This document shows, one piece after another, positions 1 through 5,459 of a DNA stretch of 5,688 nt; position 1 is the stretch's first letter; each line of letters opens with the position of its first letter. Source of the DNA: Alphaproteobacteria bacterium. GTDB taxonomy: Bacteria; Pseudomonadota; Alphaproteobacteria; Micropepsales; Micropepsaceae. A model generated the notes under the pieces. The model did not search any database. It was not told the origin of the DNA and was given only the letters and a program-made list of their open reading frames with translations. A program made the position numbers and the translations under genes. The DNA lies in NCBI GenBank assembly GCA_003131925.1, contig PKWC01000137.1, positions 3,746 through 9,433 of the forward strand, written 5' to 3'.

Positions 1-213
1 GCAGTCGGAATTCTGCACCTATTGAAGAAAAGAACCAACCCATTGCCGCGGTGGCATCTTACCGGGACGCTGGAACGCAGTCGTCGCGGCTTACCTTGTG
101 CGCGACACCTTCGATCGCCAGTTCCGACAAACCGCGTGGTTGAGTTCGGCACCCAGATCGCGCTCTGAGAACCTCTCTCGGATCGGTTGCGCAGCGGCCG
201 GCTCAGTCGGAGA
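1..213. other. Unassigned sequence downstream of the deacetylase gene
   Basis: This stretch lies 3' of the minus-strand amidohydrolase. I translated the plus strand in all three frames: frame 1 stays open to a stop at 166-168 and frame 3 to about base 143, but neither reads like a known protein, has conserved motifs or has a supported start. On the minus strand a GTG at 17-15 runs out of the window and cannot be judged. I find no strong intrinsic terminator for the deacetylase gene here. It may be ordinary intergenic DNA or the end of a gene that lies mostly outside the window. Confidence 0.4.
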
Positions 214-1245
214 TCAGCCCTGCTCAAATCCTTCGAGGACGTTGACCGCATTCGTTCCGATGGTGGCGAGATCGTACCCGCCCTCCAGGGCGAAAAGAGT
301 CGGTTTGTTCAATCTCGCAATGCATTCGCCGATCTCTAGATAGTCATCGCTCTTGAGCCGGAAGTCCGAAATCGGATCGTTTTCGAATGTGTCGAGGCCG
401 AGCGACACGAGCAGTATGTCTGCGCCGAACGCCATGATGGCTTCGCAGGCACAGGTCAGTGCCTGCTCGTAGGCTTGGAATTCGGTGCGGGAAGGCAACG
501 GCAGATTGAGATTCGCGCCTTCACCCCGACCTTCGCCGCGCTCGTCGGCAAATCCTGAAAAATGGGGAAAGGCGAAGGCGGGATCCGCGTGAAGGGAGCA
601 GTAGAAGACATCGGCGCGCGAATAGAAAATCGCCTGCGTGCCATTGCCGTGATGATAGTCGACATCGAGAATCGCGCAACGCGCGCCCGAATCGGCGAAC
701 CATTGCGTGGCGATGGCCACATTGTTGAAATAGCAATAGCCGCCGAACAGCTCCCTGGCCGCATGGTGTCCGGGTGGCCTTGTCAGGGCGAACGCGGATC
801 GCGCGCCATCACGGACGCATTGCGCGGCGGACAGCGCCACGTCGACGGCGGAGCGTGCAGCCTCCCAGGTTCCGCGAACGATGGGTGTTGCCGTGTCGAA
901 CGCGTAAGTGCCCAGCCGTGCCTCGATGTCGGCCGCCCGATTGGGACGCAGCCCGAGCGCGGGCCACGCCGAGGGCACCGCCTCGACAGCCTCGGGACCA
1001 TATTTCTTTGTCCAGTCCGCATGGGCGCTGACGAGGAAATCCGCAAATTCCCGGCTGTGCACGCGCAGGATCGGTTCCAGGCCGAAATGCGCCGGCGCGA
1101 CAACTGGCCCAAGCGCCCGCTCCTCTATGCGTGCCCGCACCGCTTCCGCACGCGCAGGCACCTCCGGTATCGGCGTCAGCCGGCCGCCTTCGAACTCGTT
1201 TGCCGGCGCGTGTTCGAGATGCGCAGCCGAATAAAACGTCTTCAT
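214..1245 (-). CDS. Histone deacetylase family protein, probable acetylpolyamine amidohydrolase
   Basis: A zinc-dependent amidohydrolase of the arginase/deacetylase fold, 343 residues from the ATG at 1245. Members of this bacterial branch remove acetyl groups from acetylated polyamines or other acetyl-amines in the cytoplasm. Visible motifs: RPPGHHA with the catalytic His pair H160/H161, FGGYCYFNN (167-175), LDVDYHHGNGTQ with metal ligands D196 and H198, SLGLDTFENDP with metal ligand D285, and EGGYD with the transition-state Tyr Y324. As I remember it, the Mycoplana ramosa acetylpolyamine amidohydrolase has H158/H159, D195, H197, D284, Y323 and 341 residues, so spacing and length agree closely. 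I could not settle the Glu residues that select polyamines. A GTG at 1272 would add nine residues and overlap the upstream gene; the ATG is preferred because it begins one base after that gene's stop, and the family starts at MK-x-F/Y. Substrate is inferred; family assignment is firm. Confidence 0.93.
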   Translation of the reverse strand: MKTFYSAAHLEHAPANEFEGGRLTPIPEVPARAEAVRARIEERALGPVVAPAHFGLEPILRVHSREFADFLVSAHADWTKKYGPEAVEAVPSAWPALGLRPNRAADIEARLGTYAFDTATPIVRGTWEAARSAVDVALSAAQCVRDGARSAFALTRPPGHHAARELFGGYCYFNNVAIATQWFADSGARCAILDVDYHHGNGTQAIFYSRADVFYCSLHADPAFAFPHFSGFADERGEGRGEGANLNLPLPSRTEFQAYEQALTCACEAIMAFGADILLVSLGLDTFENDPISDFRLKSDDYLEIGECIARLNKPTLFALEGGYDLATIGTNAVNVLEGFEQG

Positions 1246-1246
1246 C

Positions 1247-1648
1247 TCAGCCGAGCTGTTCCAACTCCGCACCCGTCTCGATCGCGAGCCATCCGTGCCG
1301 GCGCGATTCGTAGACGGAGTGACGGGGAACGGGGAATCGCGGATCGGCGAACGCGCCGACCGCGACTGTCACCCGGTCGGGGAATGCCTCGGGCTCCCAA
1401 TAGACGGTCGAGCCGCAGCGCGGGCAGAAGGAAAAGGTGACGCTATTGCCGCTGTCCGCGCTGCGGGTGAATTTTGTCGCGTCGCCTGCGACAGTCACCT
1501 GCGCGCGCGGATAATGCGCCTGGAAGCCGAACGCGCTGCCCGTCCGTTGCTGGCAATCGAGACAATGGCAAACCGAAATCCGTACCGGCTCGCCGTGGCA
1601 CGCTGCGCGCAATTGTCCACAGCAACGGGCAGCCTCGCGCATCGTCAT
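1247..1648 (-). CDS. GFA family (CENP-V/GFA domain) zinc protein
   Basis: A 133-residue protein of the glutathione-dependent formaldehyde-activating (GFA, DUF636) fold, which binds zinc through conserved cysteines. Visible are CHCLDC (C27, C29, C32) followed by QQRTGSAFG, and FCPRCGS-x-VYW (C75, C78), all typical of the family. The usual first site C-x-C-G near the N terminus here reads R8-C9-C10-G11, so one of the first-site cysteines is missing or shifted by a residue. Most members have no proven reaction; a role with glutathione-aldehyde adducts is possible but not shown. The frame is open further upstream to 1771, but that part is arginine-rich and unlike the family, so the start is placed at the ATG at 1648 (a second ATG lies at 1642). 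The Shine-Dalgarno sequence is weak. The TGA stop is separated by one base from the ATG of the amidohydrolase, which implies one transcript and coupled translation. Confidence 0.88.
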   Translation of the reverse strand: MTMREAARCCGQLRAACHGEPVRISVCHCLDCQQRTGSAFGFQAHYPRAQVTVAGDATKFTRSADSGNSVTFSFCPRCGSTVYWEPEAFPDRVTVAVGAFADPRFPVPRHSVYESRRHGWLAIETGAELEQLG

Positions 1649-1844
1649 ATCCAGGGTCCGAGTTCTATCTCCCGCGAGATTACACCACACTCTTACCGTG
1701 CGTCTTCTGCGCTCAATCCTTCCTTCTCTGTGATCTCCGCGCCGCTGTGGTGAGCCACTGAAGCTGATCATCGGATATTAACGACGGTGTTATGGGCGGC
1801 TGAAACGAGTATACGGACGAGCGCGGGCATGCAGGGCCGCGATC
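1649..1844. promoter_or_regulatory. Divergent upstream region between the GFA gene and the aldolase-like gene
   Basis: The 196 bases between two divergent genes must hold promoters for both. I see no confident -35/-10 pair. On the minus strand a GGGAGA lies at 1673-1668, too far from the start for a normal ribosome site. On the plus strand GTATAC at 1812 and TATTAA near 1776 are possible -10 boxes without a good -35. A small inverted repeat, GTGG-tgag-CCAC (1747-1758), is the only dyad noticed and could be an operator, but it is short enough to be chance. Confidence 0.35.
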
Positions 1845-3002
1845 ATGGCGAGGCGAGAAATGCGGTCGGAGGAGCTGAATGCAGACCTGATTGGCGTGGG
1901 CGGGGGGCGTAGCCGGCTTGCGACTCCGGCGCTGGTCATCGATCTCGATCTCCTGGAAGACAATATTGCCCACATGGCCGCGCACGCGGGCGCGAACGGC
2001 ATCGCGCTCAGGCCGCACGCAAAGACTCACAAATGTTCGCAGATTGCGAAGCTTCAGATCGCGGCGGGCGCGCCGGGCGTATGCGTCGCAAAGCTCGGCG
2101 AAGCCGAAGCGCTCGCAGAGGCGGGTATCGATTCGATCCTCGTCACTTCGCCCGTGGTCACCGATCGCGCAATCGCGCGCCTTGTCGCTCTCAATTCAAA
2201 AATCCGCGAATTGATCGCCGTTTGCGACAATTGCGCAGTCGCGAAACGCTTCGCCGAAGTCGCTGCTTCGCTGGGCAAGCCGCTCAAACTTCTCGTCGAT
2301 ATCGATCCCGGCCTGGGCCGGACCGGGCTGCGCCCTGGCACCGACGCGATTGCCTTGGTATGTGAAATCGCCCGCAATCCCGCCTTCGAACTGAAAGGTC
2401 TGCAATGCTATGCGGGAGATCTGCAACACCTCGAATCCTACAATGAACGCAGAGCGAAATCTCTTGCGGCGCTCGCGGACCTCGCGAGCCTGTGCCGAAG
2501 TCTCGAGAGCGAGGGAATTGCGCCTGAGATCGTCAGCGGCGGCGGCACGGGCACGTTCGACATCGATGCGGAGGCGCGGATCCTCACAGAACTGCAGGTC
2601 GGTTCCTATGTCTTCATGGACCGCCAATACAATGAGGTGTGGGAGAAATCGGGCGGCCGCGCGCCCTTCGCGACCTCGCTTTTCGTGCAGACGACCGTGA
2701 TCAGCGCCAACCGCGACGGGCTTGCAACGACTGACGCGGGATTCAAGGCCTTCGCGACCGACGCGGGGGTGCCGGTGATCGTTGGTGGCGCACCGGCAGG
2801 CGCGAGCTACTTCTTCTTCGGCGACGAACAGGGCGGCATTCTCTACCCTTCAGAAAGGGGAAAACTGCAGCCGGGCGATGTCGTTGTCTGCGCCGTGCCG
2901 CACTGCGATCCGACCGTCAATCTCTATGATTGTTATCACGCAGTCCGCGGCGACCGTCTCGAAGCGATCTGGCCGATCGAGGGGCGCGGCCGGTCGGCCT
3001 GA
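1845..3002 (+). CDS. D-threonine aldolase / D-hydroxyaspartate dehydratase-like PLP enzyme
   Basis: A fold-type III PLP enzyme with an alanine racemase N-terminal barrel and the C-terminal metal-binding domain of the D-threonine aldolase / D-serine dehydratase-like family; 385 residues, normal for the family. These enzymes act on D-beta-hydroxy amino acids, either splitting D-threonine to glycine and acetaldehyde or dehydrating D-serine or D-threo-3-hydroxyaspartate. The PLP lysine is K60 in RPHAKTHK; other marks are DPGLGRTG (154-161), CYAGDLQH (188-195), the phosphate-binding SGGGTGTFD (231-239), GSYVFMD (253-259), and the metal pair H353 and D355 in PHCDPTVN, matching the His/Asp pair near 347/349 of known D-threonine aldolases. 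Sequence alone does not choose between aldolase and dehydratase. The ATG at 1845 has AGGG eight bases upstream; an in-frame ATG at 1860 has GAGG six bases upstream and is about as likely, costing five residues. It stands alone, divergent from the GFA gene, with no clear terminator of its own. Confidence 0.92.
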   Translation: MARREMRSEELNADLIGVGGGRSRLATPALVIDLDLLEDNIAHMAAHAGANGIALRPHAKTHKCSQIAKLQIAAGAPGVCVAKLGEAEALAEAGIDSILVTSPVVTDRAIARLVALNSKIRELIAVCDNCAVAKRFAEVAASLGKPLKLLVDIDPGLGRTGLRPGTDAIALVCEIARNPAFELKGLQCYAGDLQHLESYNERRAKSLAALADLASLCRSLESEGIAPEIVSGGGTGTFDIDAEARILTELQVGSYVFMDRQYNEVWEKSGGRAPFATSLFVQTTVISANRDGLATTDAGFKAFATDAGVPVIVGGAPAGASYFFFGDEQGGILYPSERGKLQPGDVVVCAVPHCDPTVNLYDCYHAVRGDRLEAIWPIEGRGRSA

Positions 3003-3070
3003 CCTGCCGCCAATGTTAAAAGATCGTTCATCGCCGGTTCAGCACGCGCGGCGCAAAGTCGGGTCCATGA

Positions 3071-3083
3071 CGGGAGGGTCCCG
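3071..3083 (+). other. Short hairpin in the leader of the glycine-rich gene
   Basis: CGGGA-ggg-TCCCG forms a perfect five-pair stem with a three-base loop, 11 bases upstream of the ribosome site of the glycine-rich gene. It is not followed by a T-run, so it is not a terminator. It may sit in the 5' untranslated leader, but it is short and GC-rich and could be chance. Confidence 0.25.
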
Positions 3084-3091
3084 CTCTAAAA

Positions 3092-3096
3092 AAGGA
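3092..3096 (+). promoter_or_regulatory. Ribosome binding site of the glycine-rich gene
   Basis: AAGGA sits eight bases before the ATG at 3105, within an A-rich run. It is the clearest Shine-Dalgarno sequence in the window. It fixes the start at 3105 and suggests the protein is well translated. Confidence 0.7.
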
Positions 3097-3104
3097 TCGA
3101 AGCG

Positions 3105-3500
3105 ATGAAACGTCTAGCAAAAATGGCACTTGGTGCTGCGTTGATGGTAGGGACCGCCGTCGGTGCGACCGCCGCGCTGACCACCCCTGCCAGCGCCGGA
3201 GTTGCAGTAGGAATTGGCGTCGGCGTGCCCGGCTACTACCCAGGCTATTATGGCTATCCCTGCGGCTACTATGGCGGGTACTGCGGACCGGCATATTACG
3301 GCTATGGCGGACCTTGGTGGGGTGGCGGTTGGGGCTGGCGCGGCGGTTGGGGTTGTTGCGGCGGCGGTTGGGGCTGGCGCGGCGGATTCCGCGGCGGATT
3401 CGGCGACCGCGACGGTTTCCGTGGTGGATTTCGAGGCGGCTTTCATGGATTCCATGGTGGTGGATTCCACGGCGGTGGATTCCACGGCGGCCACCGTTAA
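3105..3500 (+). CDS. Secreted glycine-rich low-complexity protein (Gly/Tyr/Trp/His)
   Basis: A 131-residue exported protein of unknown function. Residues 1-31 are a Sec signal peptide: MKRLAK, a hydrophobic Ala/Gly/Val core, and P-A-S-A before a probable cut after A31. The mature part is built in blocks: a Tyr-rich block (44-67, eleven Tyr), a Trp-rich block (71-91, seven Trp, with WGWRGG repeated), a Phe-Arg-Gly block (92-113), and a His block (114-130) with repeated GFHGG. Cysteines are C53, C60, C84 and C85. Similar proteins in Proteobacteria are annotated as hypothetical or likened to sulfur globule proteins and plant glycine-rich wall proteins; I cannot assign a role. The His tail and cysteines could bind metal, and the Tyr/Trp blocks could crosslink or phase-separate, but this is inference. 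It has a strong AAGGA ribosome site and its own terminator, so it is likely transcribed alone. The frame, signal peptide and terminator together make it a real gene. Confidence 0.88.
   Translation: MKRLAKMALGAALMVGTAVGATAALTTPASAGVAVGIGVGVPGYYPGYYGYPCGYYGGYCGPAYYGYGGPWWGGGWGWRGGWGCCGGGWGWRGGFRGGFGDRDGFRGGFRGGFHGFHGGGFHGGGFHGGHR
3326..3379 (+). repeat. 15-base direct repeat in the Trp-rich block (two copies, third at 3677)
   Basis: CGGTTGGGGCTGGCG occurs at 3326-3340 and 3365-3379, in the same reading frame, each giving G-W-G-W-R. A third exact copy lies at 3677-3691, outside this gene, in the short open stretch after its terminator. Extending from the second and third copies, 24 of 26 bases agree (3365-3390 against 3677-3702). 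The copies point to local duplication rather than codon bias alone. Confidence 0.8.
3444..3488 (+). repeat. Tandem 15-base repeat coding for the GFHGG tail
   Basis: GGTGGATTCCACGGC is present as two perfect adjacent copies (3459-3473 and 3474-3488), preceded by a degenerate copy at 3444-3458 that matches at 11 of 15 positions. The unit is in frame and codes for the G-G-F-H-G tail. Such repeats can change in number by replication slippage without breaking the frame. Confidence 0.85.
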
Positions 3501-3536
3501 GCCGGGACCTCGGCGACCAGATCGGCGATTTTGCTC

Positions 3537-3573
3537 CGGCCCCGGCGACGATCCGCCGGGGCCGAGTTTTTTT
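3537..3573 (+). terminator. Rho-independent terminator of the glycine-rich gene
   Basis: CGGCCCCGGCG (3537-3547) pairs perfectly over 11 bases with CGCCGGGGCCG (3554-3564), with the six-base loop ACGATC, followed by AG and seven T residues (3567-3573). It begins 36 bases after the TAA of the glycine-rich gene. This is the strongest intrinsic terminator in the window. Confidence 0.93.
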
Positions 3574-3581
3574 CGGAGGGG

Positions 3582-3719
3582 TTGAACGCGTTTCGAGCGG
3601 ACATTTTCATCTCGCAAGTCGGCGGCAGTTGGTCCATCCCCGGACCAACGTTTTCCGGCTTCCGCGGGGGCTGGCGCGGTTGGGGCTGGCGTGGCGGCTT
3701 CCACCGCTGTTGCCGCTAA
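3582..3719 (+). pseudogene. Short open stretch repeating the glycine-rich protein tail; partial duplicate or tiny paralogue
   Basis: From a TTG at 3582 the frame gives 45 residues ending in GFRGGWRGWGWRGGFHRCCR, which copies the Trp-Arg-Gly style of the upstream secreted protein, including GWGWRGGF in the same frame and 24 of 26 identical bases. There is no ATG or GTG in frame and no signal peptide. A GGAGG (3575-3579) lies only two bases before the TTG, too close for normal initiation. The segment begins just after the first terminator and ends with a TAA, followed 23 bases later by a second terminator-like hairpin. I favour a 3' fragment left by duplication of the glycine-rich gene with loss of its signal-peptide half. 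A real 45-residue cytoplasmic peptide started at TTG is the alternative. Confidence 0.45.
3628..3654 (+). other. Hairpin with short T-run inside the duplicated tail
   Basis: GTTGGTCC (3628-3635) and GGACCAAC (3642-3649) form a perfect eight-pair stem around the loop ATCCCC, followed by G and four T (3651-3654). It resembles a weak intrinsic terminator or attenuator, but it lies inside the short open stretch and the T-run is poor. Function is unknown. Confidence 0.4.
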
Positions 3720-3742
3720 GAACGCTTGATCACGTTTCGCTT

Positions 3743-3781
3743 CCGGCCCCGGCGCTTGGGTAGCGGGGCTGGTGTGTTTTT
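3743..3781 (+). terminator. Second terminator-like hairpin, after the duplicated tail
   Basis: CCGGCCCCG (3743-3751) pairs with CGGGGCTGG (3764-3772) in a nine-pair stem with one G-U pair and a 12-base loop, followed by TGTG and five T (3777-3781). The left arm and its flank, TCCGGCCCCGGCG, repeat exactly the left arm region of the first terminator at 3535-3547, again a short distance after a TAA. It is probably a diverged copy of that terminator and would end any transcript coming from the glycine-rich locus before the aminotransferase. Confidence 0.6.
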
Positions 3782-3819
3782 CGACACCTCACGAAATCGT
3801 GTCCGGCCGCAGGGCGAAC

Positions 3820-3847
3820 TTGACGGGCAGGGGCGCATGACTAGTTT
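3820..3847 (+). promoter_or_regulatory. Candidate promoter of the aminotransferase operon
   Basis: TTGACG (3820-3825) fits the well-conserved -35 of alphaproteobacterial housekeeping promoters. Sixteen bases later TAGTTT (3842-3847) is a poor but acceptable -10. The start of transcription would fall near 3853-3856, leaving a leader of under 20 bases before the ATG at 3872. The position just after a terminator and before a three-gene operon supports it; the weak -10 keeps confidence low. Confidence 0.4.
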
Positions 3848-3871
3848 CGCCCAAGGGCGTTGGGACACGAC

Positions 3872-5233
3872 ATGCCTTCCGAAAAAGACAGGACTGGTCC
3901 AGCGGACCGGCCGAATGACGATCTTTCGGCCTTCTGGCTTCCTTTCACGCCGAACCGGGATTTCAAGCACCACCCGCGCATGCTGGTGCGTGCCGAGGGC
4001 ATGTATTTCTACGACGAGCGCGGTCGCGCGTTGCTCGACGCGTGTTCGGGCTTGTGGTGCGTGAATGCCGGACATGGGCGGCAGCGCATCACGCAGGCGA
4101 TTCGCGAAGCGGCAGGCGCGCTGGACTATGCGCCGACATTCCAGTTCGGCCATCCCTCCGCCTTTCGGCTCGCGGCCCGCCTGGTGTCACTCGCGCCGCC
4201 GGGCCTCAATCACGTGTTCTTCGTCAATTCCGGCTCGGAGGCCGTCGATGCCGCGCTCAAGATCGCGCGCGCCTTTTTTCAGAAATCCGGCCAGGACCAA
4301 CGCTTCCGCCTGATCGGGCGCGACCGGGGCTATCACGGTGCGACCTATGCCGGAATTTCGGTCGGCGGCATCGCCAACAATCGCAGGCATTTCGGCCCTC
4401 TTCTTCCGGGTACGGACGATCATCTGCCGCTTCCCTACGACCGTGCGCGAATGGCGTTCACACGACGCGAGCCCGAGGGTGGCGCGGAATTCGCGGAAGC
4501 GCTCGCACGCACGATCGCCTTGCATGGCGCGGAGACGATCGCGGCCGTCATCGTCGAGCCAATGGCCGGGTCGGCCGGTGTGTTCGCTGCGCCGACGGAT
4601 TATCTGCCGCGGCTGCGGGCGATTTGCGATGAGCATGGCATCCTTCTCATTTTCGACGAAGTGATCACTGGTTTCGGCCGCCTGGGTTGTGCTTTCGCGG
4701 CCGAGCGGTATGGCGTCGTCCCCGACATGATCGTGTTCGCAAAGGGCGTCACCAACGGCGCGGTTCCCATGGGGGGTGTGATCGCCTCGCGAAAAATTTA
4801 CGACGCTTTCATGCAAGGTCCCGAGCGCGGAATAGAGCTGTTTCATGGCCATACCTATTCCGGCCATCCGCTCGCCTGCGCCGCCGCGCTCGCGAGTCTC
4901 GATCTCTATGAGGAAGAAGGGCTGTTCGAGCGGGCACTGGCGCTTGAGCCGGTTCTGGAAAATGCCGTGCATGCGCTCCGGGAAGCACCGCATGTTGCCG
5001 ATATCCGCAATGCCGGGCTTGCTGCCGGCATCGATCTCGATCCGGACTTGAGCGAGCCGGGACGTCGAGGTTATGAGGTCCTGACGCGCGCCTTCGCAGA
5101 CGAAAACCTGGTGCTGCGGGTCTCGGGCGACACGATTGCGCTGGCGCCGGCGTTGGTCGCCTCGGAAGCGGAGATCGCGTGCATGGTCGAGGGCGTGGAT
5201 CGGGTGCTGCAAACGCTGGATCGGGTGGGATGA
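3872..5233 (+). CDS. Omega-amino acid:pyruvate aminotransferase (class III, beta-alanine:pyruvate type)
   Basis: A fold-type I PLP aminotransferase that moves the amino group of an omega-amino acid or amine, such as beta-alanine, to pyruvate, giving alanine and a semialdehyde. Read from the ATG at 3872 it has 453 residues, close to the about 450-460 usual for this group. Marks in order: AFWLPFTPNRDFKHHPRM near the N terminus, SGLWCVNAGHGR, VNSGSEAVDAALK (phosphate binding), GYHGATYAG, FDEVITGFGRLG with the PLP-ring aspartate D262, FAKGVTNGAVPMGG with the Schiff-base lysine K291, LFHGHTYSGHPLACAAAL, and LRVSGDTIALAPAL with R416, the equivalent of the switch arginine that handles the substrate carboxylate (414-416 in characterised members). 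A TTG at 3860 would add four residues; the ATG is preferred, with GGGA six bases upstream. Its stop overlaps the next gene by ATGA. Family and pyruvate preference are well supported; the true amino donor is unknown and could be beta-alanine, a putrescine-derived amino acid, taurine or another amine. Confidence 0.94.
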   Translation: MPSEKDRTGPADRPNDDLSAFWLPFTPNRDFKHHPRMLVRAEGMYFYDERGRALLDACSGLWCVNAGHGRQRITQAIREAAGALDYAPTFQFGHPSAFRLAARLVSLAPPGLNHVFFVNSGSEAVDAALKIARAFFQKSGQDQRFRLIGRDRGYHGATYAGISVGGIANNRRHFGPLLPGTDDHLPLPYDRARMAFTRREPEGGAEFAEALARTIALHGAETIAAVIVEPMAGSAGVFAAPTDYLPRLRAICDEHGILLIFDEVITGFGRLGCAFAAERYGVVPDMIVFAKGVTNGAVPMGGVIASRKIYDAFMQGPERGIELFHGHTYSGHPLACAAALASLDLYEEEGLFERALALEPVLENAVHALREAPHVADIRNAGLAAGIDLDPDLSEPGRRGYEVLTRAFADENLVLRVSGDTIALAPALVASEAEIACMVEGVDRVLQTLDRVG

Positions 5234-5433
5234 TCGTTTTGCGCAGAATGACCCTGCTCGGATTTGTCCTGGTCGCGCCACCCGCCATGACCGCGCTCCT
5301 CTATGCGATGAGCGAAGTCCTCCTGGTCGCCACGCACCGCGCCATCGATCCGAGGGTTCTGTGGTATGCAGCGGCAATCGAACTGCCCGTCTTCTTGCTG
5401 TTCGCGGCTCTCGAAGCGAAGAACCGCTGGTAA
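5230..5433 (+). CDS. Small two-helix membrane protein in the aminotransferase operon
   Basis: A 67-residue protein I do not recognise. The ATG at 5230 overlaps the aminotransferase stop in ATGA, so translation is probably coupled; a longer in-frame start near 5179 lies inside the aminotransferase and gives a Gly/Ala-rich extension that looks spurious. After MIVLRR come two hydrophobic segments, about residues 7-34 (LLGFVLVAPPAMTALLYAM with a PP break) and 43-61 (VLWYAAAIELPVFLLFAAL, containing Glu51-Leu-Pro), and a short basic end, EAKNRW. The 36-42 linker is HRAIDPR. No cysteine and no enzymatic motif are present. Its place between an aminotransferase and alanine dehydrogenase suggests a role linked to amine or alanine handling, perhaps as a small partner of a transporter, but this is only context. 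Coding is supported by the ATGA overlap, the stop just before the next gene and the plausible membrane pattern. Confidence 0.7.
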   Translation: MIVLRRMTLLGFVLVAPPAMTALLYAMSEVLLVATHRAIDPRVLWYAAAIELPVFLLFAALEAKNRW

Positions 5434-5450
5434 TCCAACTTTACTCTCGC

Positions 5451-5454
5451 GAGG
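5451..5454 (+). promoter_or_regulatory. Ribosome binding site deciding the alanine dehydrogenase start
   Basis: GAGG lies five bases before the ATG at 5460. An ATG in another frame at 5456 is only one base from the GAGG and leads to a peptide without family likeness. The spacing therefore selects 5460. Confidence 0.6.
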
Positions 5455-5459
5455 CATGC

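Noticed and set aside
33..55. Imperfect stem on the minus strand followed by TTCTTTTC as a terminator for the deacetylase gene
   Set aside because: The stem has a mismatch within five pairs, a long loop and an interrupted T-run; too weak, and about 160 bases after the stop.
98..343. 81-codon plus-strand frame at the left end
   Set aside because: It overlaps the 3' end of the deacetylase in antisense, has no ribosome site, and shows no motif.
562..1440. 292-codon plus-strand open frame opposite the deacetylase
   Set aside because: It is antisense to a strongly supported enzyme, is Arg/Gly-rich without motifs, and is what GC-rich codon bias produces on the opposite strand.
1649..1771. N-terminal extension of the GFA protein to 1771
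   Set aside because: The extra 41 residues are Arg-rich and unlike the family; the domain begins right after the ATG at 1648/1642.
2979..2992. GGCCG-gt-CGGCC dyad near the end of the aldolase-like gene as a terminator
   Set aside because: The loop is only two bases, no T-run follows, and it lies inside coding sequence.
3114..3704. 196-codon minus-strand open frame across the glycine-rich locus
   Set aside because: Its Ala/Thr/Pro-rich repeats are the mirror of the Gly codons on the plus strand, and it runs through the strong terminator; no start signal.
4187..5377. 396-codon minus-strand open frame opposite the aminotransferase
   Set aside because: It spans two real genes on the other strand, has no recognisable domain, and is Arg-rich and low in hydrophobic core; a GC-driven shadow.
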